Assembly (NCBI RefSeq): GCF_025515305.1
Contig: NZ_JAOPHT010000006.1
Location: 1-64,000, forward strand
DNA length: 64,000 nt
From: Roseicyclus sediminis
GTDB lineage: Bacteria > Pseudomonadota > Alphaproteobacteria > Rhodobacterales > Rhodobacteraceae
Reading direction: 5' to 3'
In this document: piece after piece, positions 7,889 through 17,021 of the stretch
Layout: every line of letters begins with the position of its first letter
Position numbering within the stretch: the stretch's first letter is position 1
Made by a program: the position numbers and the translations under genes
The notes under the pieces: generated by a model
What the model saw: only the letters and a program-made list of their open reading frames with translations
Told to the model about the DNA's origin: nothing
Database searches by the model: none

Positions 7889-8875
7889 TCAATTTCCGGG
7901 CGAATCGCGGACGTCCTGCCGGTCGCCACGCCCCGCGGCGGCGCCATAGCCCGGCGTGGAAGCCGCCGCCGCCACCTGCCTGCGCAGGACCGCCTCCCGC
8001 CAGGCGATGTAGCTGACCGACGCGATGATCATCGTTCCCCCGACAACGACCCAGATATCGACCGCCTCGGAAAAGACCACCGCGCCGAGGGTTGTGGCCC
8101 AGACGAGCTGCAGGAAGGTGACCGGTTGCGTCACGGTCAGGGGGGCTGCCCGGAAGGCGAGCGTCATCGTGAAATGGCCTGCGGTGGCGAAGACCGCGGT
8201 CAGGAAGAGCCATCCCAGGTCGCCGGGACCGACGGGCACCCAGACGTAAAGGGCGAACGGCGCCAGCGCCAGCGTCACCGTGACCGACAGAAGGAAGACC
8301 ACCGCGGCGGCCGGCACCTCGTCGGCGAGGATCTTGGCCAGGATATAGCCGACCGCGAAGGACGCTGCCGTGAAGAGCATGGCGAAATGCCCCGGATCGA
8401 GCTCGCGGAAGCCCGGACGCAGGATCACGAGTGCCCCAAGGAGGGCCACGACGACGGCCATGGCACGGTGGGTCGAAATGCGCTCGCCCAGCACGATCAC
8501 GGCCAGGACCGTCACGTAGACGGGGTTGAGGTAGTTCATCGCCGTCACCTCGGCGATCGGGATCCGCGTCATGGCGTAGAACCAGGCGATCACGCCCAGC
8601 GCATGGGCCGCGCCGCGGATCCCGGCCAGTTTCAACACCCTCGGGCTGAAGGTCGCGGCGCGGATCGCCGGGATCATCGGGATGAGGAAGACGAGGCCCA
8701 GAACATAGCGCAGGAAGGCTGCCTGCGCCGCCGGCACGTCATCGCCCACCATCTTGACGCTGGCCGTGACCGCCACGAAACAGATGCCCGTGACGATCAT
8801 CCACATGACGCCGAGAACGGGCCGTGACCCGGGCGCGACCGGCGTCTTTTCTGTTCTGTCTTCGCTTTCGGACAT
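7889..8875 (-). CDS. DMT family (EamA) transporter
   Basis: A 328-residue inner-membrane protein with about 10 hydrophobic segments in two EamA repeats. The first repeat has FLRYVLGLVFLIPM and TRIPIAEVTAMNYLNPVYV with LGERIS, the second has AFRAAPLTVTQPVTFLQLVW. These are typical of the drug/metabolite transporter superfamily exporters. Substrate unknown. The start at 8875 (MSESED) avoids a 12-residue extension from 8911. A hydrophilic N-terminal tail of about 30 residues precedes the first helix. It is followed by the HAD-fold gene after a gap of about 120 bases and lies 42 bases downstream of the ArgO-like gene on the same strand. Confidence 0.9.
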   Translation of the reverse strand: MSESEDRTEKTPVAPGSRPVLGVMWMIVTGICFVAVTASVKMVGDDVPAAQAAFLRYVLGLVFLIPMIPAIRAATFSPRVLKLAGIRGAAHALGVIAWFYAMTRIPIAEVTAMNYLNPVYVTVLAVIVLGERISTHRAMAVVVALLGALVILRPGFRELDPGHFAMLFTAASFAVGYILAKILADEVPAAAVVFLLSVTVTLALAPFALYVWVPVGPGDLGWLFLTAVFATAGHFTMTLAFRAAPLTVTQPVTFLQLVWATTLGAVVFSEAVDIWVVVGGTMIIASVSYIAWREAVLRRQVAAAASTPGYGAAAGRGDRQDVRDSPGN

Positions 8876-8917
8876 CGCCCGCACATCAGCCCAAGTGCCG
8901 GAAGACTGCAAGCCGCC

Positions 8918-9523
8918 TCAGTCTCCGAAGGCGAGCTTGACGGCGAGGACCATCATCGTCGCGCCGACCACTGCGTCTAGGATCCGCCACGCCGCGGGCC
9001 GTGCGAAAACAGGAGCGAAGACCCGCGCGCCGTGGCCGAGCGCCGCGAAGAACAGGCAGGAGGCCGTCAAGGCGCCGGCCCCGAAGGCCCAATGCGCCGG
9101 CCGGTACTGCGCCGCCACCGCGCCGATCAGTCCCACGGTGTCGAGATAGACGTGCGGGTTGGCCCAGGTCATCACCAGCGCGGTGCCCAGCACCGCCCCG
9201 AGGCCCTGCCCCGCGCCGCCCGCCGCGGTGAGCGCCCCGGCTTCGGTCGCCGCGGATCGGAGTGCACGCAGGCCGTAGGCCGTCAGGAAGGCCACCCCAC
9301 CCCAGCGCATGGCCTCCAGCGCCCAGGGCACCGCCTGCGCGAGCACACCGAACCCCGCGACGCCCGTCGCGATGAGGATACCTTCGGAAAAGCAGCAGAC
9401 CAGCACCACGGCCGTCACGTACTCCCCCTTCAGGCCCTGCCGCAGGACGAAGGCGTTCTGCGCGCCGATGGCGAGGATGAGGGAGAAGGACAGGGCGAAA
9501 CCCGCGAGAAAGGCGGTGGTCAT
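8918..9523 (-). CDS. argO: LysE/ArgO family amino acid exporter
   Basis: A 201-residue inner-membrane protein with six predicted helices and the LysE family opening SLILAIGAQNAFVLRQGL at residues 14-31, plus the conserved VMTWANPHVYLDTVGLIG block near 115-132. ArgO/LysE proteins export arginine or lysine when intracellular basic amino acids are in excess. The divergent ArgP/LysG-type regulator 90 bases away is the standard partner and supports basic amino acid export, although the exact substrate is inferred. Confidence 0.9.
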   Translation of the reverse strand: MTTAFLAGFALSFSLILAIGAQNAFVLRQGLKGEYVTAVVLVCCFSEGILIATGVAGFGVLAQAVPWALEAMRWGGVAFLTAYGLRALRSAATEAGALTAAGGAGQGLGAVLGTALVMTWANPHVYLDTVGLIGAVAAQYRPAHWAFGAGALTASCLFFAALGHGARVFAPVFARPAAWRILDAVVGATMMVLAVKLAFGD

Positions 9524-9613
9524 CGGGCGGGCTCCGGTGGCGCGGTGCTCCGGCTAGCCGATCCTGCCAGCATTCGTCTAGTGCATTTCATACATGCAAG
9601 ATAAGATCTTCTA

Positions 9614-10495
9614 ATGATTGATGCCGCCGCTCTCGCCGCCTTCGCCGCCGTGCTCCGTTGCGGCTCGTTCGAGGCCGCGGCCGCGTCCCTCGGCATCACC
9701 CAATCGGCCGTCTCCCAGCGCGTGAAGGCCCTCGAACACCGCATGGGCGCGACCCTGATCCGGCGCACGCGCCCCGCGACGCCGACCGATGCGGGACAGC
9801 GCCTGTTCGCCCATGCCGAGGCGGTCGGCCTTCTGGAGATGGAGTTGGCCACGGATCTCGCGGGGCTCCTGCCCGGGGCGGAGACGCCCGTCAGGATCGC
9901 CGTCACCGCCGACAGTCTCGCGACCTTCGTGCCGCACGCGCTGGCGGTGGCGGCGGAGGCGGGCTTCCTCTTCGATCTGGTGATCGACGATCAGGCCCAT
10001 GCCGCCGACCTCCTGCGATCGGGCGAGGTGGCCGCGGCGATCACGCTGTCCTCGACGCCGGTTCAGGGCTGCACTGCGGTGGCGCTGGGGAGCCTGGAAT
10101 ATCCGGCGGTCTGCGCGCCGGCCTTCTTCGCGCGTTGGTTCAACGGCAGGGTGTCGGCCGCGACGCTCGCCGCCGCGCCGGCGCTGGTGTTCAACCGGAA
10201 AGACGCGCTGCCGTCGATGTGGGCGGAACGGGCGGCCGGGGCACGGGTGCCGCTGCGCGCCCACTACGTGGCCTCGACACAAGGCATCACGGACGCGGCC
10301 ATCGCGGGGCTGGGATGGTGCCTGAACCCTGTCGGCCACCTCTCCCCGCACCTGGCGTCGGGGCATCTCGTGGAACTGGTCCCGCACCTGCGCCTCGAAA
10401 CCCCGCTCGTCTGGCAGGTTCCGCGCCGCTATGCCCGTGTGCTCGCCCCGCTGACCCGCGCCTTGGTGCGGGCCGTACGCGACAAGGGGGCCTGA
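9614..10495 (+). CDS. argP: LysR family regulator of the ArgP/LysG type
   Basis: A 293-residue LysR-type activator with an N-terminal winged helix (CGSFEAAAASLGITQSAVSQR, about 16-36) and a periplasmic-binding-like effector domain from about 90. The unusual N-terminal DAAALAAFAAVLRCGSFE opening and the VFNRKDALPSMW stretch are ArgP/IciA-like. It is divergent from argO, and by family analogy would activate argO with lysine or arginine as co-effector. Its stop is 10 bases from the convergent yebC stop. Confidence 0.88.
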   Translation: MIDAAALAAFAAVLRCGSFEAAAASLGITQSAVSQRVKALEHRMGATLIRRTRPATPTDAGQRLFAHAEAVGLLEMELATDLAGLLPGAETPVRIAVTADSLATFVPHALAVAAEAGFLFDLVIDDQAHAADLLRSGEVAAAITLSSTPVQGCTAVALGSLEYPAVCAPAFFARWFNGRVSAATLAAAPALVFNRKDALPSMWAERAAGARVPLRAHYVASTQGITDAAIAGLGWCLNPVGHLSPHLASGHLVELVPHLRLETPLVWQVPRRYARVLAPLTRALVRAVRDKGA

Positions 10496-10505
10496 GCCCC
10501 CTCGT

Positions 10506-11252
10506 TCACCCGGCGAGCTGTTCCATCACCTCGTCGGAGATCTCGAAGTTCGAGGTCACGGTCTGGACGTCGTCATCGTCCTCAAGCGCATCGATCAGCT
10601 TCATCAGCTTCTGCGCATCCTCGAGGCCCAGTTCCGTCGTCGTGGTGGGCCGCCAGACCAGCTTGGTGGTCTCGCTCTCGCCCAGCGCCGCCTCGAGCGC
10701 GGTAGAGACCTCGTTCAGATCGGTATCGGCGCACCACACGACATGGGCTTCCTCGGAGCTTTCGACATCCTCGGCCCCGGCCTCGATGGCGGCCATCAGC
10801 ACGGTCTCGGCATCACCGGCATCGGCCGAGTAGACCACCTGCCCCTTGCGATCGAACATGAAGGCGACCGAGCCCGTCTCGCCGAGGTTGCCACCATGCT
10901 TGCCGAAGGTCGAGCGCACGGTCGAGGCGGTCCGGTTGCGGTTGTCGGTCATCGCCTCGACGATCACCGCGACGCCGTTCGGGCCATAACCCTCGTAGCG
11001 GATCTCTTCGTAGTTCTCGCCTTCGCCGCCGATCGCCTTCTTGATCGCGCGCTCGATCACGTCCTTGGGGACGGAGTTCGACTTGGCTTCCTTCACCGCC
11101 AGGCGCAGGCGCGGGTTCTTGTCGGGATCGGGGTCGCCCATCTTGGCGGCGACGGTGATCTCCTTGGCGAGCTTGGAGAACAGCTTGGAGCGCGCGGCGT
11201 CCTGCCGTCCCTTGCGGTGCTGGATATTCGCCCATTTGGAATGGCCGGCCAT
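10506..11252 (-). CDS. YebC/PmpR family protein
   Basis: A 248-residue member of the YebC/TACO1 family, opening [19 protein letters not shown] with [17 protein letters not shown], and with the family [17 protein letters not shown] and [17 protein letters not shown] blocks. The family was long annotated as transcriptional regulators. Work on YebC and TACO1 points to a role on ribosomes during synthesis of proline-rich stretches. The protein is acidic and cytoplasmic. A 150-bp gap separates it from the divergent gene at 11402. Confidence 0.95.
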   Translation of the reverse strand: MAGHSKWANIQHRKGRQDAARSKLFSKLAKEITVAAKMGDPDPDKNPRLRLAVKEAKSNSVPKDVIERAIKKAIGGEGENYEEIRYEGYGPNGVAVIVEAMTDNRNRTASTVRSTFGKHGGNLGETGSVAFMFDRKGQVVYSADAGDAETVLMAAIEAGAEDVESSEEAHVVWCADTDLNEVSTALEAALGESETTKLVWRPTTTTELGLEDAQKLMKLIDALEDDDDVQTVTSNFEISDEVMEQLAG

Positions 11253-11401
11253 GGCTGCCTCGTCTGTCGTTGTCCTGAACGCCGGCCTCTCTAGCGCAGG
11301 GCGTGCGCAGCGGCAATATCGACCGGCCGCGACGCGCGAGGGCTTCGCAGGCTGGATGAGGGCGGCTAGGGTCGCCCCGCCGCACTCACGGGACTTGGCT
11401 C

Positions 11402-11890
11402 ATGCTGACCTTCCTCGCCGATATCGCCGATCTTCTGGCCGCCGCCGGTGTCATCGCCTCGCTTCTGTTCCTTGCGCTGCAGTTGCGTGACCAGAACCGC
11501 GAGACACGCCTGAAAAACTGGCGCGAGCTCCAGGTCTCGCTCACCCAGTTCAAGGCGGTGACCAACGACCTCGCGATGGCCGATCTCGTGGCCCGCGGAC
11601 AGGAGGATTTCGACGCGCTGAGCCCGGGCGAAAAACTGGCCTTCGGCCTCTACCTGGAACAGGGCATCCACATCATTGGCAATTTCGACAAGCACTTGGG
11701 CACCGTGCCGAAACAGTTCGAGCACCTCAACTACGCCGTGCACAACACGATGCTCGATCTGCTGTCTTCACCCGGTGCTCGCGCCTGGTGGAAGGAAAGC
11801 AAGCCGCGCGGACGTTTTCTGCCATCGACCGCGGCGTTGATCGACAAGCTGCAAGATGCCGGCGCGCGTCCCGTGGGACCGCACCTCTAG
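11402..11890 (+). CDS. Membrane-anchored hypothetical protein (DUF6082-like pattern)
   Basis: A 162-residue protein with one N-terminal membrane helix (about 8-28) followed at once by LQLRDQNRETRLKNWRELQ and a helical cytoplasmic domain with FGLYLEQGIHIIGNF and HNTMLDLLSSPGARAWWKE. The arrangement resembles bacterial DUF6082-type proteins, in which a membrane helix is followed by a helical bundle. That comparison is from pattern memory. Function unknown. It stands alone between divergent yebC and the first SLC13 permease, 109 bases upstream of the latter. Confidence 0.72.
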   Translation: MLTFLADIADLLAAAGVIASLLFLALQLRDQNRETRLKNWRELQVSLTQFKAVTNDLAMADLVARGQEDFDALSPGEKLAFGLYLEQGIHIIGNFDKHLGTVPKQFEHLNYAVHNTMLDLLSSPGARAWWKESKPRGRFLPSTAALIDKLQDAGARPVGPHL

Positions 11891-11999
11891 CCCCCACCTT
11901 CGCCCCGGATGCCGGGAAACGGGCTCCCGCGGGTCGGAATGTGCGCCTTTTCCGGCACGCCCCCTCCCCCCCGTTCCGCCTTGTCGCTAGGCTCCCCCC

Positions 12000-13772
12000 A
12001 TGACCCAGGACCAGATCCTCCTCTTTTCGCTCTTCGGTGGCGTCTTCGCGCTCCTTCTCTGGGGCAGGGTCCGATACGACATGGTGGCCTTCGGCGCGCT
12101 GCTTCTCGGCATCGTCCTCGGGGTCGTGCCCGCCGACCAGGCCTTCGCCGGCTTCGGCCATCCGGCCGTCATCGTCGTGGCACTCGTTCTCATCATATCG
12201 GCGGGCCTCGTGCGCTCGGGCGCGGTCCTGCTCATCACGCGCACGCTGATCGACGCGTCGCGCAGCCTCGGGGCCCATATCGCCATCATGGGCGGCGTGG
12301 GCGGCGTCCTATCGGCCTTCATGAACAACGTCGCGGCGCTCGCGCTGCTGATGCCCGTCGATATCGCCACCGCGCGCAAGGCCGGCCGCAGCCCGGGGCT
12401 CAGCCTCATGCCGCTCAGCTTCGCCACGATACTCGGCGGCATGGTCACGCTGATCGGGACGCCGCCCAACATCATCATCGCCACCTTCCGCGAGGATGCG
12501 TTGGGTGAACCGTTCGCCATGTTCGACTTCGCGCCCGTGGGCGGGGTCGCGGCGGTCGCGGGCCTGGTCTTCGTGGCCCTCGTCGGCTGGCGGCTGATCC
12601 CGGTGCGCGACAGCGGCGTGGGCGGCGACCGGGTGGCGGAACTCAAGCCCTACATCGCCGAGCTGCGCCTGCCCGAGGACGGCAAGCTTGCCGGAAAGCG
12701 TCTGCGCGAGCTGGAGGACGAGGCCGCCAAGGCGGATGTCGCCCTGATCGGCATCGTCCGCGACGGGCGACGGCGTTACGGCACGGGCCGGACCCTGAAG
12801 CTGGCGGCTGGCGACGTGCTGGTGATCGAGGCCGATCCCGCCGCGCTCGACGAGTTCCGTGCGGCGCAGGGATTGGAAACCCCCGACAACGGAAGCGGGG
12901 CCGAGGCGGTCGGCGATGGTGTCAGCCTCGTGGAGATGGTCGTCCCCGAAGGCGCCCGGATCGACGGACGGACGGTCGAGGCGGTCGGCCTCTCGTGGCG
13001 CCAGAACACCACGCTTCTGGGGATCGCGCGGCAGGGCGAACGGATCACGAAGGCGCTGCGCAAGACGGTGATCCGGCCGGGCGACATCCTTCTTCTCCTC
13101 GCGCCCTCGGACCGGTCCGACGACGTGGTGGCCTGGCTCGGCGGCATGACCCTTGCCGACCGGGGACTTTCGGTGACGCAGGAGGGCAAGACCTGGGGGG
13201 CCATCGCCCTCTTTGCCGCAGCGGTGACGGCGGCGGCGCTGGGGCTGATCTACCTGCCCGTGGCGCTGGGGATCGTCGCGGTGGGCTTCGTCGCCATGCG
13301 TGTCGTGCCGCTTTCGGAGCTTTACGACAGGATCGAGTGGCCGGTCGTGGTGCTTCTGGGGTCGATGATCCCGCTCGGCGCCGCGCTCGAGACTTCCGGA
13401 GGCACCGGGCTAATCGCCGAGGCGCTCGTGGCGCTGACGGGCGACTGGCCCGCATGGGCCATCCTGACGGTCCTGATGGTGGTGACGATGACGCTGTCGG
13501 ACATCCTCAACAACACTGCGACCGCCATCGTCGCGGCGCCCGTGGCGATCACCATGGCGGAGCGTCTGGATGTGAACCCCGACCCGTTCCTCATGGCCGT
13601 GGCGGTCGCGGCCTCGGCGGCCTTCCTCACGCCGATCGGGCACAAGAACAACACGCTGGTCCTTGGCCCCGGCGGCTACCGGTTCGGGGATTACTGGCGG
13701 ATGGGGCTTCCGCTGGAAATCCTCATCATCGCGGTGTCGGTCCCCGCGCTGCTGGTATTCTGGCCGTTCTGA
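12000..13772 (+). CDS. SLC13 family permease with two TrkA-C domains
   Basis: A 590-residue inner-membrane anion transporter of the SLC13/DASS type. Two transmembrane halves carry the signature SAFMNNVAALALLMPV / LIGTPPNIIIA and, in the second half, SDILNNTATAIVAAPVAI / PIGHKNNTLVLGPGGY. Between them lies a large cytoplasmic part with two TrkA-C (RCK-C) domains (about 205-290 and 310-385), which bind small regulatory ligands. Such proteins transport sulfate, sulfonates or dicarboxylates with sodium. The substrate here is not known. A second, similar permease gene at 14242-16023 faces it. Confidence 0.92.
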   Translation: MTQDQILLFSLFGGVFALLLWGRVRYDMVAFGALLLGIVLGVVPADQAFAGFGHPAVIVVALVLIISAGLVRSGAVLLITRTLIDASRSLGAHIAIMGGVGGVLSAFMNNVAALALLMPVDIATARKAGRSPGLSLMPLSFATILGGMVTLIGTPPNIIIATFREDALGEPFAMFDFAPVGGVAAVAGLVFVALVGWRLIPVRDSGVGGDRVAELKPYIAELRLPEDGKLAGKRLRELEDEAAKADVALIGIVRDGRRRYGTGRTLKLAAGDVLVIEADPAALDEFRAAQGLETPDNGSGAEAVGDGVSLVEMVVPEGARIDGRTVEAVGLSWRQNTTLLGIARQGERITKALRKTVIRPGDILLLLAPSDRSDDVVAWLGGMTLADRGLSVTQEGKTWGAIALFAAAVTAAALGLIYLPVALGIVAVGFVAMRVVPLSELYDRIEWPVVVLLGSMIPLGAALETSGGTGLIAEALVALTGDWPAWAILTVLMVVTMTLSDILNNTATAIVAAPVAITMAERLDVNPDPFLMAVAVAASAAFLTPIGHKNNTLVLGPGGYRFGDYWRMGLPLEILIIAVSVPALLVFWPF

Positions 13773-13784
13773 GATCGGAGGCGT

Positions 13785-14210
13785 TCAGGCGCGTCCGGCG
13801 TCGGAGGGCGAGGCGAAAAGCCAGCGGCGCCCATCGGGTGCCGTGATTTCCACATCGGCGGCGGGCGCGATGGCATCGGGCAGGCCTATGGCCGCGAAGA
13901 CCTCCTCCAGCACGAGGCGCACCGGGTTGAGGCCGGTATCGGCCGTCACGCGATAGCCGAGCGCGACCGAACAGCCGCCAAGCTGGCCAGCGCCCGAAAC
14001 GGCCGCGCCGCCGCCCGATCCCGACCGGGTCGCGGAAACCGGGCCGACGCAGGTCTCGCCGTTGGAGAGCCGGACCTCGAGCGAGGTGCGGTCGAGCGAC
14101 ACCTCCACCGGGCGCGGCGGCGATACGGCGCAGCCGGTCAGAAGGGCGACGACGGCGGACATCACGACGATGTCCGGAACCTTGTCGCGCAAGAGGCTGC
14201 CGATCGGCAT
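13785..14210 (-). CDS. Small predicted lipoprotein
   Basis: A 141-residue protein with a signal segment VVMSAVVALLTGCAVS whose LLTGC is a lipobox, so the mature chain should be lipid-anchored at Cys. The mature part contains strands VEVSLDRTSLEVRLSNGETCVG and a Gly/Ser-rich loop, then a C-terminal RWLFASP. A start at 14282 would add 24 residues with no signal character, so the Met at 14210 was used. The gene sits 31 bases after the second SLC13 permease on the same strand and 12 bases from the end of the convergent first permease. Function unknown. Confidence 0.72.
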   Translation of the reverse strand: MPIGSLLRDKVPDIVVMSAVVALLTGCAVSPPRPVEVSLDRTSLEVRLSNGETCVGPVSATRSGSGGGAAVSGAGQLGGCSVALGYRVTADTGLNPVRLVLEEVFAAIGLPDAIAPAADVEITAPDGRRWLFASPSDAGRA

Positions 14211-14241
14211 GGCACGTGCTCCTTCGGGGGCGCATCTGCCC

Positions 14242-16023
14242 CTACAATGGCCAGATAAGCGGAATAGCGAGGCAGACCACAACCCCCAGCGAAAGATTCA
14301 ACGGAATCCCGACGCGAAGGAAGTCGGTGAACCGGTATCCGCCCGGCCCGTAGACCAGCATGTTGGTCTGGTAACCGATGGGCGTGGCGAAGCAGGCGGA
14401 AGCCGCGATCATGACCGCGACAAGCAGGGGGCGGGCATCCACACCGGTCGCCTCGGCCAGCGCGATGGCGATGGGCGCCATGATGACGGCAATGGCGTTG
14501 TTGGACACCAGCTCGGTCAGAAGCGTGGTCAGGAAGTAGACCGCCCAGACAAGGGCGACGGCCGGCATCGGCTCGAGCGCGGGGGCGACGCTGCCCACGA
14601 CCAGTTCGACCGCGCCTGTATGGTCCAGCGCCGCGCCGACCGCGAGCATGGCGAAGATCAGCGCGAGCAACCGCCCCTCGACGAAGGAAAACGCCTCCTC
14701 CGCGTCGATGCATCCTGTCAGCAGCACGATCGCCACCGCGACGATGGCGAGGGCGAGAATCGGGGCGACGTTCAGCGCGGCCAGGACCACGATTCCCGCC
14801 ATGGCGGCGATGGCGATGGGCGACTTGCCCCTGCGGTAGGCGCGTTCGGACGGCGCGGAGACGTCGACCATGTCCATGTCGGCGGCCAGCCTCTCGACAT
14901 CGGCCGGCGCACCTTCGAGCAGGAGCGTGTCGCCCACCCGGACCACGAGGTCGTCGAGTTGTCGGCCGATGTTCTGGTTCCGCCGGTGCACGGCCAGCGG
15001 ATAGACACCGTAGCGGCGGCGCAGGCGGAGATCGCCGAGGCGCCGACCGACCATTCGGCAACCGGGCGTGATGAGGACCTCGACCGTCGTCGTGCGCACC
15101 TCGCTCAGCTTGTCGACCGTCTTCAACTCCTTGGACTGCTGCAGGCCGAGAACCTCGGCCATATCGGTGCGAAGCACGACGCGGTCGCCGGCCAGCAATT
15201 CGACCGCCGACATGTCCCGGCGAAGCGAGGCGTCGCCGCGCAACACGTCGATCAGGCGCACGCCCTCGCGCCGGAACATCTCCACCTCGTTGACGTTTCG
15301 GCCGATCAGGGTGGAGCCCTCGGGCACGGCAACCTCGGTGAAGAACTTGGCCCGCGCGCGCCCGCCCCCGAGAAGCGCCGCCATCGAGACGCGCTCGGGC
15401 AGGAGATGGCGGCCGATGAAGGTCAGGTAGATCATTCCCCAGGCGACCACGACCAGGCCGATTGGAGTGATCTCGAAGATCGAGAAGGGCTCGAAACCCT
15501 CCGTGCGCGCGATTCCGTCCACCAGGAGGTTCGTGGACGTGCCGATCAGGGTCAGCGTGCCGCCCATGATCGCGGCATAGCTGAGCGGAATAAGGTATTT
15601 CGAGGCCGACTGCCCCGCGATCCGCGCCACCTGCACGAAGACCGGGATCATGATGACGACGATGGGGGTGTTGTTCATGAAGGCCGAGGCCAGCGCGCTG
15701 AACGCCAGAAGCGTGACGAGCGCGCGGCGCGGGCTGTGGGAGGCCAGCGCCTCGGCCCGCCGGGTCAGTCCGTCGAGCGCGCCGGTGCGCACCAGCGCGC
15801 CCATCACGATGAACATCGCCGCGATGGTCCAGGGCGCGGGATTAGACAGGACACCGAGCGCGGCGTCATACGGCAGAAGACCCAGCACGAGAAGGACGCC
15901 GACGGTACCGATGGCGACCACCTCCGTCGGCCAGCGCTCGGTCAGGAAAAGGGCGAACATCGCCCCGAGGATCGCCAGCGCGACCAGGCCCTCGCCGGTC
16001 TGAGACAGTCCGAGATCGAGCAT
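14242..16023 (-). CDS. SLC13 family permease with TrkA-C domains
   Basis: A 593-residue homologue of the permease at 12000-13772. It has SAFMNNTPIVVIMIPVFVQ with LIGTSTNLLVDG in the first half, a cytoplasmic insert with two RCK-C domains (about 200-370, including AVPEGSTLIGRNVNEVEMFRREG in its start), and ELVSNNAIAVIMAPIAI with PIGYQTNMLVYGPGGYRF in the second half. The latter resembles SAC1/sulfate-type members. A cation-coupled anion such as sulfate, sulfonate or dicarboxylate is the likely cargo. Start at 16023 follows the EamA gene by 92 bases; the frame upstream of it is an overlap with other genes. Confidence 0.92.
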   Translation of the reverse strand: MLDLGLSQTGEGLVALAILGAMFALFLTERWPTEVVAIGTVGVLLVLGLLPYDAALGVLSNPAPWTIAAMFIVMGALVRTGALDGLTRRAEALASHSPRRALVTLLAFSALASAFMNNTPIVVIMIPVFVQVARIAGQSASKYLIPLSYAAIMGGTLTLIGTSTNLLVDGIARTEGFEPFSIFEITPIGLVVVAWGMIYLTFIGRHLLPERVSMAALLGGGRARAKFFTEVAVPEGSTLIGRNVNEVEMFRREGVRLIDVLRGDASLRRDMSAVELLAGDRVVLRTDMAEVLGLQQSKELKTVDKLSEVRTTTVEVLITPGCRMVGRRLGDLRLRRRYGVYPLAVHRRNQNIGRQLDDLVVRVGDTLLLEGAPADVERLAADMDMVDVSAPSERAYRRGKSPIAIAAMAGIVVLAALNVAPILALAIVAVAIVLLTGCIDAEEAFSFVEGRLLALIFAMLAVGAALDHTGAVELVVGSVAPALEPMPAVALVWAVYFLTTLLTELVSNNAIAVIMAPIAIALAEATGVDARPLLVAVMIAASACFATPIGYQTNMLVYGPGGYRFTDFLRVGIPLNLSLGVVVCLAIPLIWPL

Positions 16024-16115
16024 CCTTGCCCCTTGCCGTGGCCGGAGGCCCCCGGCCCGGCTCCACTGGGCATCATCCCCGATGGCCTGCCGCCCCGCAA
16101 GCGGCGTCTTGGTCT

Positions 16116-17021
16116 TCAGGCGGCGGCGGCGCTGCGTGCCTGGCCGCGCGGCTGCACGAGGAAGAGTCCCGCGAACATGAGCGCGATGGCGGCCCAGACC
16201 CAGCCAGAATAGGTCTCGCCGAAGATGATCCAGGCCCAGAGGATGCCGAAGGCGGTCACGAGATAGCTGACCTGCGCGGCAAAGACGGCGCCCGCGCGGC
16301 CGACCATCCAGACATAGCCCGAATAGGCCAGGGCATGTGCCGCTGAGGAACCGAGGATCGCGAAGTCTGGCGCCCCCCAGGGAGGCAGCGGCGAGATCCA
16401 CTGCCCCGTCATCAGCGCAAGCGGCAGCGCCATGGCGGCGCCGATGACCGAGGCCCCGAGAAGAAGCTGCACGGGGTCGAGGCCGGCGGTGCCGAAGCGC
16501 GCGACGAAGTTGCCTTCGACCGCGTAGAACGCCGGCGCGACCAGGGCGAGCGGCAGCCACCAGACCATCGCCGGGTCGGGCAGGCTCGTCTCCGGCAGCG
16601 CGATCATGAGGATCGCGGCGAAGCCAAGCAGCAGGCCCGCGAAGCGCAGAGCCGAGAACCGGTCCATGCCCAGGGCAAGCGCGATGGGGAACGACAGCAT
16701 GGGCACCAGCGAAAGCACGATTGACAGGATGCCCGACGGCAGGTGGATCGCCGCGGTGTAGCTGGCGGAGTTGGGCAACAGCGTTCCGATCAGCGCGATG
16801 GTCGCATAAAGCGCGACCTGAACGCGGCCGAGCGGCAGGCCGCGCCCCCGGACCCGGTTGATCGCGGCCAGCAGCGCGGCGCCCAGCAGGAATTGCCAGA
16901 AGATGATCCCGAAATGGCGATAGCCCTCCGAGACAGCGATCTTGGCGAAGGGCTGGGTGATGCCCCAGGCGGCACCGATGGCCAGGAGGAGCACCAAGAG
17001 AACGAGGCGGTCGCGGCTCAA
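16116..17021 (-). CDS. EamA family transporter, TTG start
   Basis: A 301-residue DMT-superfamily permease with about 10 helices (first LVLLVLLLAIGAAWGITQPFA, last IALMFAGLFLVQP). No ATG precedes the first helix. The TTG at 17021-17019 overlaps the TGA stop of the TIGR00282 gene as TTGA, so translational coupling is likely. Substrate unknown. It is the third gene of a leftward operon starting with 5-formyl-THF cyclo-ligase and is followed by the SLC13 permease. Confidence 0.88.
   Translation of the reverse strand: MSRDRLVLLVLLLAIGAAWGITQPFAKIAVSEGYRHFGIIFWQFLLGAALLAAINRVRGRGLPLGRVQVALYATIALIGTLLPNSASYTAAIHLPSGILSIVLSLVPMLSFPIALALGMDRFSALRFAGLLLGFAAILMIALPETSLPDPAMVWWLPLALVAPAFYAVEGNFVARFGTAGLDPVQLLLGASVIGAAMALPLALMTGQWISPLPPWGAPDFAILGSSAAHALAYSGYVWMVGRAGAVFAAQVSYLVTAFGILWAWIIFGETYSGWVWAAIALMFAGLFLVQPRGQARSAAAA

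Noticed and set aside
11402-11890. Phage or mobile-element origin of the isolated membrane protein gene
   Set aside because: Base composition and neighbours are ordinary and no integrase, repeat or attachment site is present.
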